Positions 7,697 to 13,700 of a stretch of DNA of 13,790 bases are shown piece after piece. The stretch is from contig PLGA01000445.1 of the NCBI GenBank assembly GCA_003139735.1, positions 1 to 13,790 of the forward strand, in the 5' to 3' direction. The position numbers and the translations under genes were made by a program. Within the stretch, counting starts at the first letter, position 1. The number at the start of each line of letters is the position of its first letter. Source of the stretch: Bryobacterales bacterium (GTDB lineage: Bacteria; Acidobacteriota; Terriglobia; Bryobacterales; Bryobacteraceae). Under the pieces are notes generated by a model. The model searched no databases. It was not told the DNA's origin and worked only from the letters and a program-made list of their open reading frames with translations.

Positions 7697-9205
7697 ATGC
7701 CAACCGCCCAGAGGGGCGACGTTCAGGACGTCGAGGAAATCCGGACGACGATCGAGGCGTTCCTGAAGAACGCGCGGCAGCCGGCGCTATACGAAGCGGG
7801 CGAAGACCTGTTCCCGCTGGCGGCCGGCAACTTCTCGCTCGAAATGCGCGGCTCCCGTCTCACGCTGGAGGCCTGGGACCGCACGCGCAACTTCTCCCGC
7901 CGCATTCTGACCATCGAGCGTTCCGACAGCGCGCGCATCGAGATCGTGGTGGAACGGTTCGCCCGCCGCGAGGGACGGCTGTTTCTGGTGGATCTGGGCC
8001 GCCCGGCCGGCGCCGATGCCGGCCGCCGCAGCGCCCGCCTGGTCTTCCGCGAGCGCTTCCGCCTGTTTCTGCGGCGCCAGTTCCCGGAATGGAACCTGGC
8101 CGAACTGAGCGCGGAAGCGAACCTGGCGTGCAGCCTGTCACCGGCCTTTCCGCGCGCCTTTCTGCGGCACGGTCAGCATGGTTGGGCGGCCATCGCCTGT
8201 CCACCGGACGGCGATGCCGCGGCGGCGCTCTCTTTCGGCTTGATCTGGCTGACGCACCTGCGCGCCCGGGAAAAGCGCGTCGCGGTGGAGGGCCTGGCAT
8301 TCTATGTTCCGGCGGGCCGGGAGCGCGCGGTGGCTCCGCGGTTGCTCTGCCTGGACCCCGCCGCGGCGCGCTTCGAACTCTTCACCTACACGGAACAGGA
8401 TTCCGTGGCGCTGGCCGATCCGCGGGATTACGGCAACCTCGATACGCGTCTGGAGCCGTGGCGGCGTCCCGCGGGAGGGTCGGGCATGCCCGACCCCTAC
8501 GGGCGCATCGCATCCCTGCCGGGGGTGGAACGGGTTCCCAAGCATGACGGCCGCGAAAGCTGGCGCGTGCGCGGCATCGAATTCGCCGAAGGTTCCGGCG
8601 GCGATTTGTCCTTCGGCATGAGCGAGCGCCGCCCGGCGGGCCGGCATCACGCCGCCGAGATCGAGCGCCTGGTGGAAGAACTGGATCGCGCGCGCACGCC
8701 CGACGCTGCGGACCGCGAGCATCCGTTGTACCGCCAGGCGCCGGAGGCATGGCTCGAATCCCAGGTTCGCGCCGGTATCGAGACGCTGGACGCTTCCCTG
8801 CTCGGCGACCCCGTCTACGGCCAGACGCCGGTGATCGCCGGGGGTGAGCGCGGAATCATCGACCTGCTGGCGGCGGACCACTCCGGCCGGCTGACCGTGG
8901 TGGAACTGAAGGCCTCGGCCGACCTGCACCTGCCCCTGCAGGCGCTGGACTACTGGATCCACGTGAAATGGCACCTCGACCGGGGCGAATTCACGCCCGC
9001 CGGTTACTTCCCCGGAATCGAGCTGCGGAGCGAGCCGCCACGGCTGATGCTGGTCTCCCCGTCGCTCGAGTTCCACTCCACCACGGAGGCCATTTTGAGC
9101 TATTTTCCACCAGCCATCGAGGTGGAGCGAATCGGGTTGGCGGTAGAATGGCGAAAGGGACTGCGCGTAATGTTCCGCCTTACAGGCGCCGAGCGGCCCC
9201 GCTGA
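7697..9205 (+). CDS. Uncharacterised protein with C-terminal PD-(D/E)XK nuclease-like domain
   Basis: A 502-residue, Arg/Glu-rich soluble protein. I do not recognise the N-terminal ~330 residues (VEEIRTTIEAFLKNARQPALYEAG..., RRILTIERSDSARIEIVVERFARR). The C-terminal ~150 residues carry a PD-(D/E)XK core like that of NucS/DUF91 or DUF4263-type proteins: E354 (WLESQVRAG), D389 (GIIDLLAAD), E403-L-K405 (VVELKAS) and Q415 (LQALDYWIH), in the usual order and spacing. Family knowledge suggests a metal-dependent DNA or RNA nuclease; this is a prediction. Start ATG 7697 is preferred over an in-frame start at 7658 because a TACAAT box lies just upstream of it. It is followed after 4 bp by the DUF697-like gene and then the SDR, so it is probably first in a three-gene operon. 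No signal peptide or membrane segment is seen. Confidence 0.78.
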   Translation: MPTAQRGDVQDVEEIRTTIEAFLKNARQPALYEAGEDLFPLAAGNFSLEMRGSRLTLEAWDRTRNFSRRILTIERSDSARIEIVVERFARREGRLFLVDLGRPAGADAGRRSARLVFRERFRLFLRRQFPEWNLAELSAEANLACSLSPAFPRAFLRHGQHGWAAIACPPDGDAAAALSFGLIWLTHLRAREKRVAVEGLAFYVPAGRERAVAPRLLCLDPAAARFELFTYTEQDSVALADPRDYGNLDTRLEPWRRPAGGSGMPDPYGRIASLPGVERVPKHDGRESWRVRGIEFAEGSGGDLSFGMSERRPAGRHHAAEIERLVEELDRARTPDAADREHPLYRQAPEAWLESQVRAGIETLDASLLGDPVYGQTPVIAGGERGIIDLLAADHSGRLTVVELKASADLHLPLQALDYWIHVKWHLDRGEFTPAGYFPGIELRSEPPRLMLVSPSLEFHSTTEAILSYFPPAIEVERIGLAVEWRKGLRVMFRLTGAERPR

Positions 9206-9209
9206 AATT

Positions 9210-10061
9210 ATGGTCAAAGCGATCCAACAGGCACGGGCCGCATTCGCGATGCTGAGCCCCGACGAAATCCACAACCGGGCCATCCGGCCGGTCAGCTTCG
9301 GCCTGGTAGCGGACAGCGAGCAGGCGTTCGCCGAGATGGAGGACTTCCTGATCCCTGCGGGCGCGTCTCCGGCCGTGCGCGCCGGGCTAAGGGGGCTGGT
9401 ATACCGGGCCGGGGATCCCGACGCCCCGGAAAAGGTCGATCTGGTGTTGTACCAGGACGGCGCGGAGGGACCGAAAGGCACATACACGTTTCATCGGGAC
9501 GAGCCGGGGCGGACGGCGGCGGAGATTGTGCGGGCGAACGACGACATCGCGCCGGCCATGGCGCGTGCGTATCCGGCGTTCCGCGTGCCGGTGGTGGAGC
9601 GCGTCATCCATTCCATTGCGCGCGAGAACGCGTTGTTCGCAATCGCCACGGCGCTGCCGGACTTGATCCCGAGCCTCATCGAACTGCCATGGGCGTTGGG
9701 CGAGTTCGCGTCCGATACCGCGTTCCTGACGGCCAACCAGATACGGATGGCGTTTCAGATCGCGGCGGCGTGCGGCAGGCCAGTGGGTTTTGCGCATCAG
9801 AAGGCGGAGGTCCTGGGCATCGCCGCGGGAGCATTCGGATGGCGTGCCATCGCCCGGGAATTGGCCGGCAAGATCCCATTTGGCGGCGGGCTGATTCCCA
9901 AGGGCGCTATCGCTTATGCCGTGACCTACGGCATCGGAAAGGGACTGGAGCGGTTGTACCACGCGGGCGCGCCTCTGACGAAGGCGGAGCGGCGGGAGAT
10001 TTACCGGCAGGCTTACGAGCGCGGCGCGTCGGTAACGGAGACCATCGCGCCGGCGCGGTAG
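9210..10061 (+). CDS. DUF697-like membrane-associated protein
   Basis: A 283-residue protein whose C-terminal half resembles the DUF697/YcjF-type domain found attached to or beside GTPases. It has hydrophobic, helical segments at about residues 139-165 (ATALPDLIPSLIELPWALGEF), 201-226 (GIAAGAFGWRAIARELAGKIPFGGG) and 228-252 (IPKGAIAYAVTYGIGKGLERLY), with NQIRMAFQIAAACGRPVGF between them. The first ~135 residues are soluble and acidic (VSFGLVADSEQAFAEMEDFLIP...), with no P-loop, so no GTPase domain is present. It may sit at the membrane. An in-frame ATG at 9249 is an alternative start; no Shine-Dalgarno is visible at either. It starts 4 bp after the nuclease-like gene and ends 8 bp before the SDR. 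Family resemblance is moderate and function unknown. Confidence 0.7.
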   Translation: MVKAIQQARAAFAMLSPDEIHNRAIRPVSFGLVADSEQAFAEMEDFLIPAGASPAVRAGLRGLVYRAGDPDAPEKVDLVLYQDGAEGPKGTYTFHRDEPGRTAAEIVRANDDIAPAMARAYPAFRVPVVERVIHSIARENALFAIATALPDLIPSLIELPWALGEFASDTAFLTANQIRMAFQIAAACGRPVGFAHQKAEVLGIAAGAFGWRAIARELAGKIPFGGGLIPKGAIAYAVTYGIGKGLERLYHAGAPLTKAERREIYRQAYERGASVTETIAPAR

Positions 10062-10069
10062 AGAAGGGC

Positions 10070-10780
10070 ATGAACCAGAGATTCTCGGGCAAGGTAGCGA
10101 TTGTCGCTGGTGGGACGGGAGGACTGGGGCGCGCGGTGAGCCTGGCGTTCCTGGAGGAAGGCGCCAAGGTGGTTGTTACTTATCGCGTGCAGAGCGAATG
10201 GGACAGCCTCAAGGACACCGGCGGCGCGAACCTTTCTGGGCGCTTTATCGATGTCACCGATGAAGCCGCGGTGGGCCCATTCGCACAAGAAGTCGCGGCG
10301 GAGTATGGCCGTGTGGACGCGCTGGTGAATGCGGTCGGCGGGTATGCCGGAGGCGTGAAGATGTGGGAGACCGACCCGAAGGTATTCGACCTGATGCTGG
10401 CGCTGAATCTGCGGTCGGGCTGGACGCTCCTGCGGGCAGTGGTTCCGATCATGCTCAAGCAAGGGCACGGCGCGATCGTCAATGTCGCATCGAGCGCGGC
10501 GTTCGATCACGCAGCCGGCGCCGCCGCGTACGCCGCGACAAAAGCGGCCGCAGTGGCGATGATCGATTCGCTGGCGGCGGATCTTAAGGGCTCCGGAGTG
10601 CGGGCGAATTCGATCCTGCCGAACATCATCGACACCGAAGCAAATCGACGAGCGATGCCCGGCGCCGATTTTGCCAAATGGCCGAAGCCGGAAGAGATTG
10701 CGCGCGTGATCCTGTTCCTGTGCAGCGACGATGCGCGGCTCATTCATGGCGCCGCGGTACCAGTGTATGGAAGTGGCTGA
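10070..10780 (+). CDS. Short-chain dehydrogenase/reductase (SDR)
   Basis: A classical SDR oxidoreductase of 236 residues using NAD(P)H. The Rossmann motif is G14-G-T-G-G-L-G20 after strand KVAIVA. NAVGG (87-91) replaces the usual NNAG. The catalytic tetrad is complete: N113, S141, Y154 and K158 (YAATK). The C-terminal IARVILFLCSDDARLIHGAAVPVYGSG is the typical end of the family. The substrate cannot be read from sequence. The same frame is open upstream to 9689, but this runs through the DUF697-like gene. The ATG at 10070, with GAGAAGG just upstream and the Rossmann strand 7 residues in, is the right start. Its last 40 bp recur as a relic at 10886-10925. Confidence 0.9.
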   Translation: MNQRFSGKVAIVAGGTGGLGRAVSLAFLEEGAKVVVTYRVQSEWDSLKDTGGANLSGRFIDVTDEAAVGPFAQEVAAEYGRVDALVNAVGGYAGGVKMWETDPKVFDLMLALNLRSGWTLLRAVVPIMLKQGHGAIVNVASSAAFDHAAGAAAYAATKAAAVAMIDSLAADLKGSGVRANSILPNIIDTEANRRAMPGADFAKWPKPEEIARVILFLCSDDARLIHGAAVPVYGSG

Positions 10781-10815
10781 GCAGTGTAAGATTCGTGCAG
10801 TGACAAGAGCGGCGC

Positions 10816-10842
10816 GGGCAAGACGCGGAGAGTCTCTTGCCC
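10816..10842 (+). terminator. GC-rich hairpin downstream of the SDR operon
   Basis: GGGCAAGA (10816-10823) pairs perfectly with TCTTGCCC (10835-10842) across an 11-nt loop that contains a further GAC/GTC pair. It lies 36 bp after the SDR stop. No T-run follows, so it is not a textbook intrinsic terminator; it may slow polymerase or protect the 3' end. Confidence 0.35.
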
Positions 10843-10875
10843 CAAAGCTCTCAGGGATTTCGTAGCCCGTCCCCG

Positions 10876-10886
10876 CCCCCCCCCCC
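10876..10886 (+). repeat. Homopolymer tract of 11 C
   Basis: An uninterrupted run of 11 C bases (preceded by CCCCG) directly before the SDR relic; its last C is also the first base of the relic. Such tracts are prone to slippage and to sequencing error. It is in non-coding DNA, so no phase-variable gene is implied. Confidence 0.8.
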
Positions 10887-10925
10887 ATTCATGGGGCGGC
10901 GGTGCCGGTGTATGGAAATGGCTGA
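10886..10925 (+). pseudogene. Relic of the 3' end of a second SDR gene
   Basis: These 40 bp match the last 40 bp of the SDR gene (10741-10780) at 35 positions, including the stop codon. Read in the same frame they encode IHGAAVPVYGNG-stop versus IHGAAVPVYGSG-stop. Four of the five differences are synonymous third-position changes and the fifth is Ser to Asn, the pattern left by selection on protein. The homology stops at both ends. This is best explained as the surviving tail of a paralogous SDR gene whose body was deleted; recombination of a foreign homologue is an alternative. Confidence 0.7.
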
Positions 10926-10940
10926 GTTGAGGAGCGCGGC

Positions 10941-11012
10941 ACAGACTGGAAAACGTCCCGTCTGTCCCCGGTTTCTCCCCCGGTTTCTCCCCGGTTTCTC
11001 CCCGGTTTCTCC
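10941..11012 (+). repeat. Inverted repeat plus four CGGTTTCTCCC-type tandem units
   Basis: ACAGAC (10941-10946) and GTCTGT (10960-10965) are an inverted pair flanking TGGAAAACGTCCC. Directly after come four tandem units beginning at 10969, 10981, 10992 and 11003, of 12, 11, 11 and about 10 bp. GGGGACAGAC-type blocks (complement strand) resemble short dispersed repeats known in many bacterial genomes. Whether it is dispersed in this genome cannot be seen from one window. Confidence 0.65.
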
Positions 11013-11168
11013 GTTTGTAGTCTTCGGAGATCGCGGGAACGCCCTCCAGGTCACGGGCATCGAGAGGATATACAGCATCGTGAGAGATTTCGTTTTGCTA
11101 GGACTCGCCGGCTGCATTTAGTGGATAAACGGACGCGGGGAAAGGGTGTCGGACGCATTTGATGCGCG

Positions 11169-11186
11169 GAGGATACCGGTATCCTC
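11169..11186. repeat. Perfect 18-bp palindrome
   Basis: GAGGATACCGGTATCCTC equals its own reverse complement. It lies 118 bp before the mazE start and 56 bp before the predicted -35 box, so it could be a dimeric regulator site or a structural repeat. Nothing in the sequence tells which. Confidence 0.55.
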
Positions 11187-11241
11187 TGGGGCGCTAGAAG
11201 AAAACATGTTTGGTGGGGTGCAGTTGTTGCTCAGGCCGCGA

Positions 11242-11270
11242 TTGTTATCCACACTAAAAGTGTGTAACTA
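11242..11270 (+). promoter_or_regulatory. Promoter with embedded operator-like inverted repeat for the mazEF pair
   Basis: TTGTTA (11242-11247, -35) and TAACTA (11265-11270, weak -10) are separated by exactly 17 bp. The spacer is filled by CACACT-AAA-AGTGTG (11250-11264), and the symmetry continues outward as GTTA ... TAAC, interrupted only by TC at 11248-11249. An inverted repeat covering both boxes suits autorepression by a dimeric ribbon-helix-helix antitoxin, as is usual for type II modules. The -10 match is poor, so the exact box is uncertain. Confidence 0.55.
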
Positions 11271-11303
11271 TGTAGGTGCGCAATCGGTAGTGGGGAGGCT
11301 CCA

Positions 11304-11573
11304 GTGAGCAAACGCATCAACGTCATGTTGCCGGATCGTACTCTCGCCGTGCTGAATCGGGTGGCTCCGCGTGGCGGCCGTAGCCGTTTCGTGTCGGAAG
11401 CGGTCCTTCACTTCGTCGCAACCAATGGCAGGCGGAACTTGGGCGAGCAGCTCAAGCTGGGTTACCAAGCCAATGCGGACGAGTCCCTGAAGATCGCCGC
11501 CGAGTGGTTTCCTCTTGAGGAAGAGGCGTCGCAACCGCGCCGCGGCGGCCATCGAGGTAAGACTTCGAAATGA
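11304..11573 (+). CDS. mazE: Ribbon-helix-helix antitoxin (MazE-like)
   Basis: An 89-residue protein starting at GTG 11304, with a strong Shine-Dalgarno GGGGAGG (11292-11298) 5 nt before it. The N-terminal ~45 residues fit a CopG/MazE-type ribbon-helix-helix fold: beta strand KRINVMLP, helix DRTLAVLNRVAP, a GGRSR turn and helix FVSEAVLHFVATNG. The C-terminal half (EQLKLGYQANADESLKIAAEWFPLEEEA) matches the toxin-binding tail of this antitoxin type. It overlaps the toxin gene by 4 bp (ATGA at 11570), the usual antitoxin-first order. It probably represses its own promoter through the inverted repeat at 11244-11268. It appears intact although its toxin is broken. Confidence 0.85.
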   Translation: MSKRINVMLPDRTLAVLNRVAPRGGRSRFVSEAVLHFVATNGRRNLGEQLKLGYQANADESLKIAAEWFPLEEEASQPRRGGHRGKTSK

Positions 11574-11842
11574 GCGTTGTCCGCCGAGGCCAAATCTACC
11601 TCATCAAGAAAACCCGCCCGGCTCTGGTCATACAGAACGATATCGGCAACCGCTACAGCCCGGGGACCATCGTTGCGGCGATTACCTCGACGGTCTCGCC
11701 AGTGCCATACCCTGTGGAAGTGGTTGTAGACCCGACCGGTACAAACGGGCTCGATGTTCGCTCGTCCATCCGTCTGGACCAAATCCGCACGGTCGACCGG
11801 CTCCGCCTCATCCGCCGTCTAGGCCGAAGTTCTGACTCCTGA
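11570..11842 (+). pseudogene. mazF: MazF/PemK-family mRNA interferase, truncated by an insertion sequence
   Basis: MazF toxins are about 110-118 residues. This frame gives 90, of which only the first 85 are toxin. RRGQIYLI, RPALVIQNDIGNRYSP, TIVAAITST and SSIRLDQIRTVDRLRLIRRLG are clear MazF blocks, including the catalytic-type R16 and T39. Two parts are missing. About 13 residues normally between YLx and TRPALV (the DPxxGSEQxG loop) are absent in frame. The C-terminal helix that should follow RLG is absent as well. The last five codons (RSSDS) and the stop are supplied by the insertion sequence, whose left end begins at 11824 in the codon of G85. The product is probably inactive or much weakened. 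Confidence 0.8.
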
Positions 11843-11922
11843 TTAAGGGAAGCCCTTTGTATTCAGTGAGGAAGGCGTTTTTGCGGCCGGATTAGTAGGC
11901 ATGTATACGTTGAGGATTGCAC

Positions 11923-11951
11923 TTGTAATTATTGTGTTGTTGCGTTAGTAT
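11923..11951 (+). promoter_or_regulatory. Transposase promoter
   Basis: TTGTAA (11923-11928, 4/6 to the -35 consensus) and TAGTAT (11946-11951, 4/6 to the -10 consensus) are spaced by exactly 17 bp within the AT-rich left flank of the element. The -10 box ends 6 nt before the transposase ATG, so the message would have almost no leader. No Shine-Dalgarno is present. Confidence 0.5.
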
Positions 11952-11957
11952 GTAAGC

Positions 11958-13700
11958 ATGTATGTGGCCACCGTCCCCAATCGCAACTCCCCACCCGCCA
12001 TCCTCCTCCGCGAATCCTACCGTGAAAAGGGCAAGGTCAAGTCCCGCACCGTCGCCAACATTACCCACCTCGGCCCCCAGAAGATCGAAGCCTTGCGCCG
12101 TGCTCTTTCCGGCTCTCTCCCTGCCGTCGGCTCGCCTTTGCCGGATTCCTTTCGCATCGCCCGCTCTCTGCCGCACGGCCACGTCGCTGCCGTCCTCGGC
12201 TGCTTGCGCAACCTGCACCTCGATTCGATTCTCGATCCGGCCCCCAGCCGTCAGCGCGAACTGGTCATCGCCATGATCGTGGCTCGCATCATCGAGCCGG
12301 CCTCCAAACTGGCAACCGCTCGCGGTCTCCACCCCGACACTTTGCACCACAGTCTTGGCGACGTGCTGCAGTTGGATTCGGCTGACGAGACCGAACTCTA
12401 CCAAGCCATGGACTGGCTGCTCCCACGGCAGGCGCGCATCGAACAGCAACTGGCCCAGCGCCAACTCTCCGACGGCGGCCTGGTGCTTTACGATCTGACC
12501 TCCACGTACTTCGAAGGGCGCCACTGCCCGCTGGCCAAACTCGGTCATTCCCGCGACGATAAGTCCGGCAAACCGCAGGTCGTTTTTGGCTTGCTCACGA
12601 ATGCCTCGGGCTGTCCTGTGGCAGTGGAGATCTTCGAGGGCAACACGGGCGATCCCAAAACGGTCGCCTCGCAAGTCAAAAAGCTGCGCGAACGCTTCGG
12701 CCTTTCCAATGTCGTGCTGGTCGGCGACCGCGGCATGATCACCAGCGCACGCATTCGCCAGGATTTGCCGGCCGCCTGCGGCATCCAATGGATCTCGGCT
12801 CTGCGCGCCAGCCAGATTCAGAAACTGGCCACCGGTGGCCAGTTGCAGATGTCCCTCTTCGACAAGACCGATCTGGTCGAGATCGCCCATCCGGACTTTC
12901 CCGGCGAGCGTCTGGTTGCTTGCTTCAATCCGCTGCTGGCTGAAGAGCGCGCGCGCAAACGGCCCGAACTGCTGGCCGCCACCGAGAAGCAACTGGAGAA
13001 AATCGCCGCGGCCACCCGGCGTGGCAAGCGCCCGCTTCGCGGCAAGCAGAATATCGGGGTGCGCGCAGGCAAGATTCTCAACCGCTACAAAATGGGCAAG
13101 CACTTTCAGTTGCGCATCGAAGACGACAGTTTTCACTACGAACGCAAAACGGCCAACATCGAACGCGAAGAAAGTCTGGATGGAATCTACGTCATCCGCA
13201 CCAGCGTCCGGAAGGAAGCGCTGTCGGGCGAGCAAGTCGTGGCCAGCTACAAAAGTCTATCCGGCGTGGAGCGAGCCTTCCGCAGTTTGAAGACTGTCGA
13301 TCTGCATGTGCGACCGATCCATCACCGCTTGCCCGATCGCGTCCGCGCTCACATTCTGCTTTGCATGTTGGCCTATTACGTGGAGTGGCACATGCGCCAA
13401 CGCCTGCTGCCCATTCTCTTCGACGATGACGAAAAGCTTCAAGCACAGGCCGCGCGCAAGTCCGTCGTCGCGCCGGCGCAACGTTCCGCATCCGCCAAGC
13501 TCAAGGCCCTCACCAAGCACACCAGCGAGGGAGCCCCGGTGCACAGCTTTCAAACTCTTCTCGGCGACTTGGCCACGATCGCCAAAAACAGGATTCAGCC
13601 AACCGACAAAAGCATCGCCGCTTTCCACATGCTCACCCAGCCAACCGCGATTCAGCAACGCGCATTCGATCTGCTCGGCGTCACCCTTCGGCTCAACTGA
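11958..13700 (+). CDS. IS1634-family DDE transposase
   Basis: A full-length 580-residue transposase of the IS4-like/IS1634 group. The DDE triad is visible: D179 in LVLYDLTSTYFEG, D257 in VVLVGDRGMIT, and E438 in the Y-(2)-R-E-K-like segment YKSLSGVERAFRSLKT. The N-terminal region VATVPNRNSPPAILLRESYREKGKVKSRTVANI is the usual start of this family. HILLCMLAYYVEWHMRQRL follows the triad as expected. There is no frameshift or internal stop, so the element could still be active. The start at ATG 11958 is set by the family N-terminus and the -10 box 6 nt upstream. A second ATG-like context at 11901 is not in this frame. Confidence 0.93.
   Translation: MYVATVPNRNSPPAILLRESYREKGKVKSRTVANITHLGPQKIEALRRALSGSLPAVGSPLPDSFRIARSLPHGHVAAVLGCLRNLHLDSILDPAPSRQRELVIAMIVARIIEPASKLATARGLHPDTLHHSLGDVLQLDSADETELYQAMDWLLPRQARIEQQLAQRQLSDGGLVLYDLTSTYFEGRHCPLAKLGHSRDDKSGKPQVVFGLLTNASGCPVAVEIFEGNTGDPKTVASQVKKLRERFGLSNVVLVGDRGMITSARIRQDLPAACGIQWISALRASQIQKLATGGQLQMSLFDKTDLVEIAHPDFPGERLVACFNPLLAEERARKRPELLAATEKQLEKIAAATRRGKRPLRGKQNIGVRAGKILNRYKMGKHFQLRIEDDSFHYERKTANIEREESLDGIYVIRTSVRKEALSGEQVVASYKSLSGVERAFRSLKTVDLHVRPIHHRLPDRVRAHILLCMLAYYVEWHMRQRLLPILFDDDEKLQAQAARKSVVAPAQRSASAKLKALTKHTSEGAPVHSFQTLLGDLATIAKNRIQPTDKSIAAFHMLTQPTAIQQRAFDLLGVTLRLN

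Larger units (their letters stand above)
10781..11241. other. Non-coding, repeat-rich region between the SDR gene and the mazEF promoter
   Basis: I see no supportable gene here. It contains a hairpin (10816-10842), the poly-C run, the SDR relic, an ACAGAC/GTCTGT inverted repeat (10941-10946 with 10960-10965), a CGGTTTCTCCC tandem repeat (10969-11012) and an 18-bp palindrome (11169-11186). The collection of decayed coding sequence and short repeats suggests past deletion or insertion events. Confidence 0.6.

Noticed and set aside
6271..7698. Long minus-strand open frame of 475 codons covering tdk in another frame and running under terC and brnT
   Set aside because: It is a GC-rich shadow: it overlaps several recognised genes, has Arg/Pro-rich composition and contains no known domain.
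9144..9149. TAGAAT followed by GG inside the end of the nuclease-like gene as a promoter for the DUF697-like gene
   Set aside because: It would leave a ~50-nt leader, unlike the 8-nt pattern elsewhere, and the genes are only 4 bp apart, so operon read-through is sufficient.
8138..9487. Minus-strand open frame of 449 codons opposite the predicted nuclease gene
   Set aside because: The plus strand carries conserved nuclease motifs over the same bases; the antisense product has no recognisable motif.
10787..10863. TAAGAT box followed 7 nt later by a GTG opening a 21-codon frame after the SDR gene
   Set aside because: It resembles the leaderless layout but the spacing is off, the start is GTG and the peptide is short and unremarkable; possibly a relic of the deleted SDR paralogue's promoter.
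10837..11121. 94-codon plus-strand open frame through the poly-C run and tandem repeat
   Set aside because: The translation is simple repeat-derived sequence (SPPPPPF, PRFLPRFLPGF) and crosses the SDR relic in a different frame.
11892..13235. Minus-strand open frame of 447 codons opposite the transposase
   Set aside because: It mirrors third-position GC bias of the transposase gene, whose DDE motifs are clear on the plus strand.
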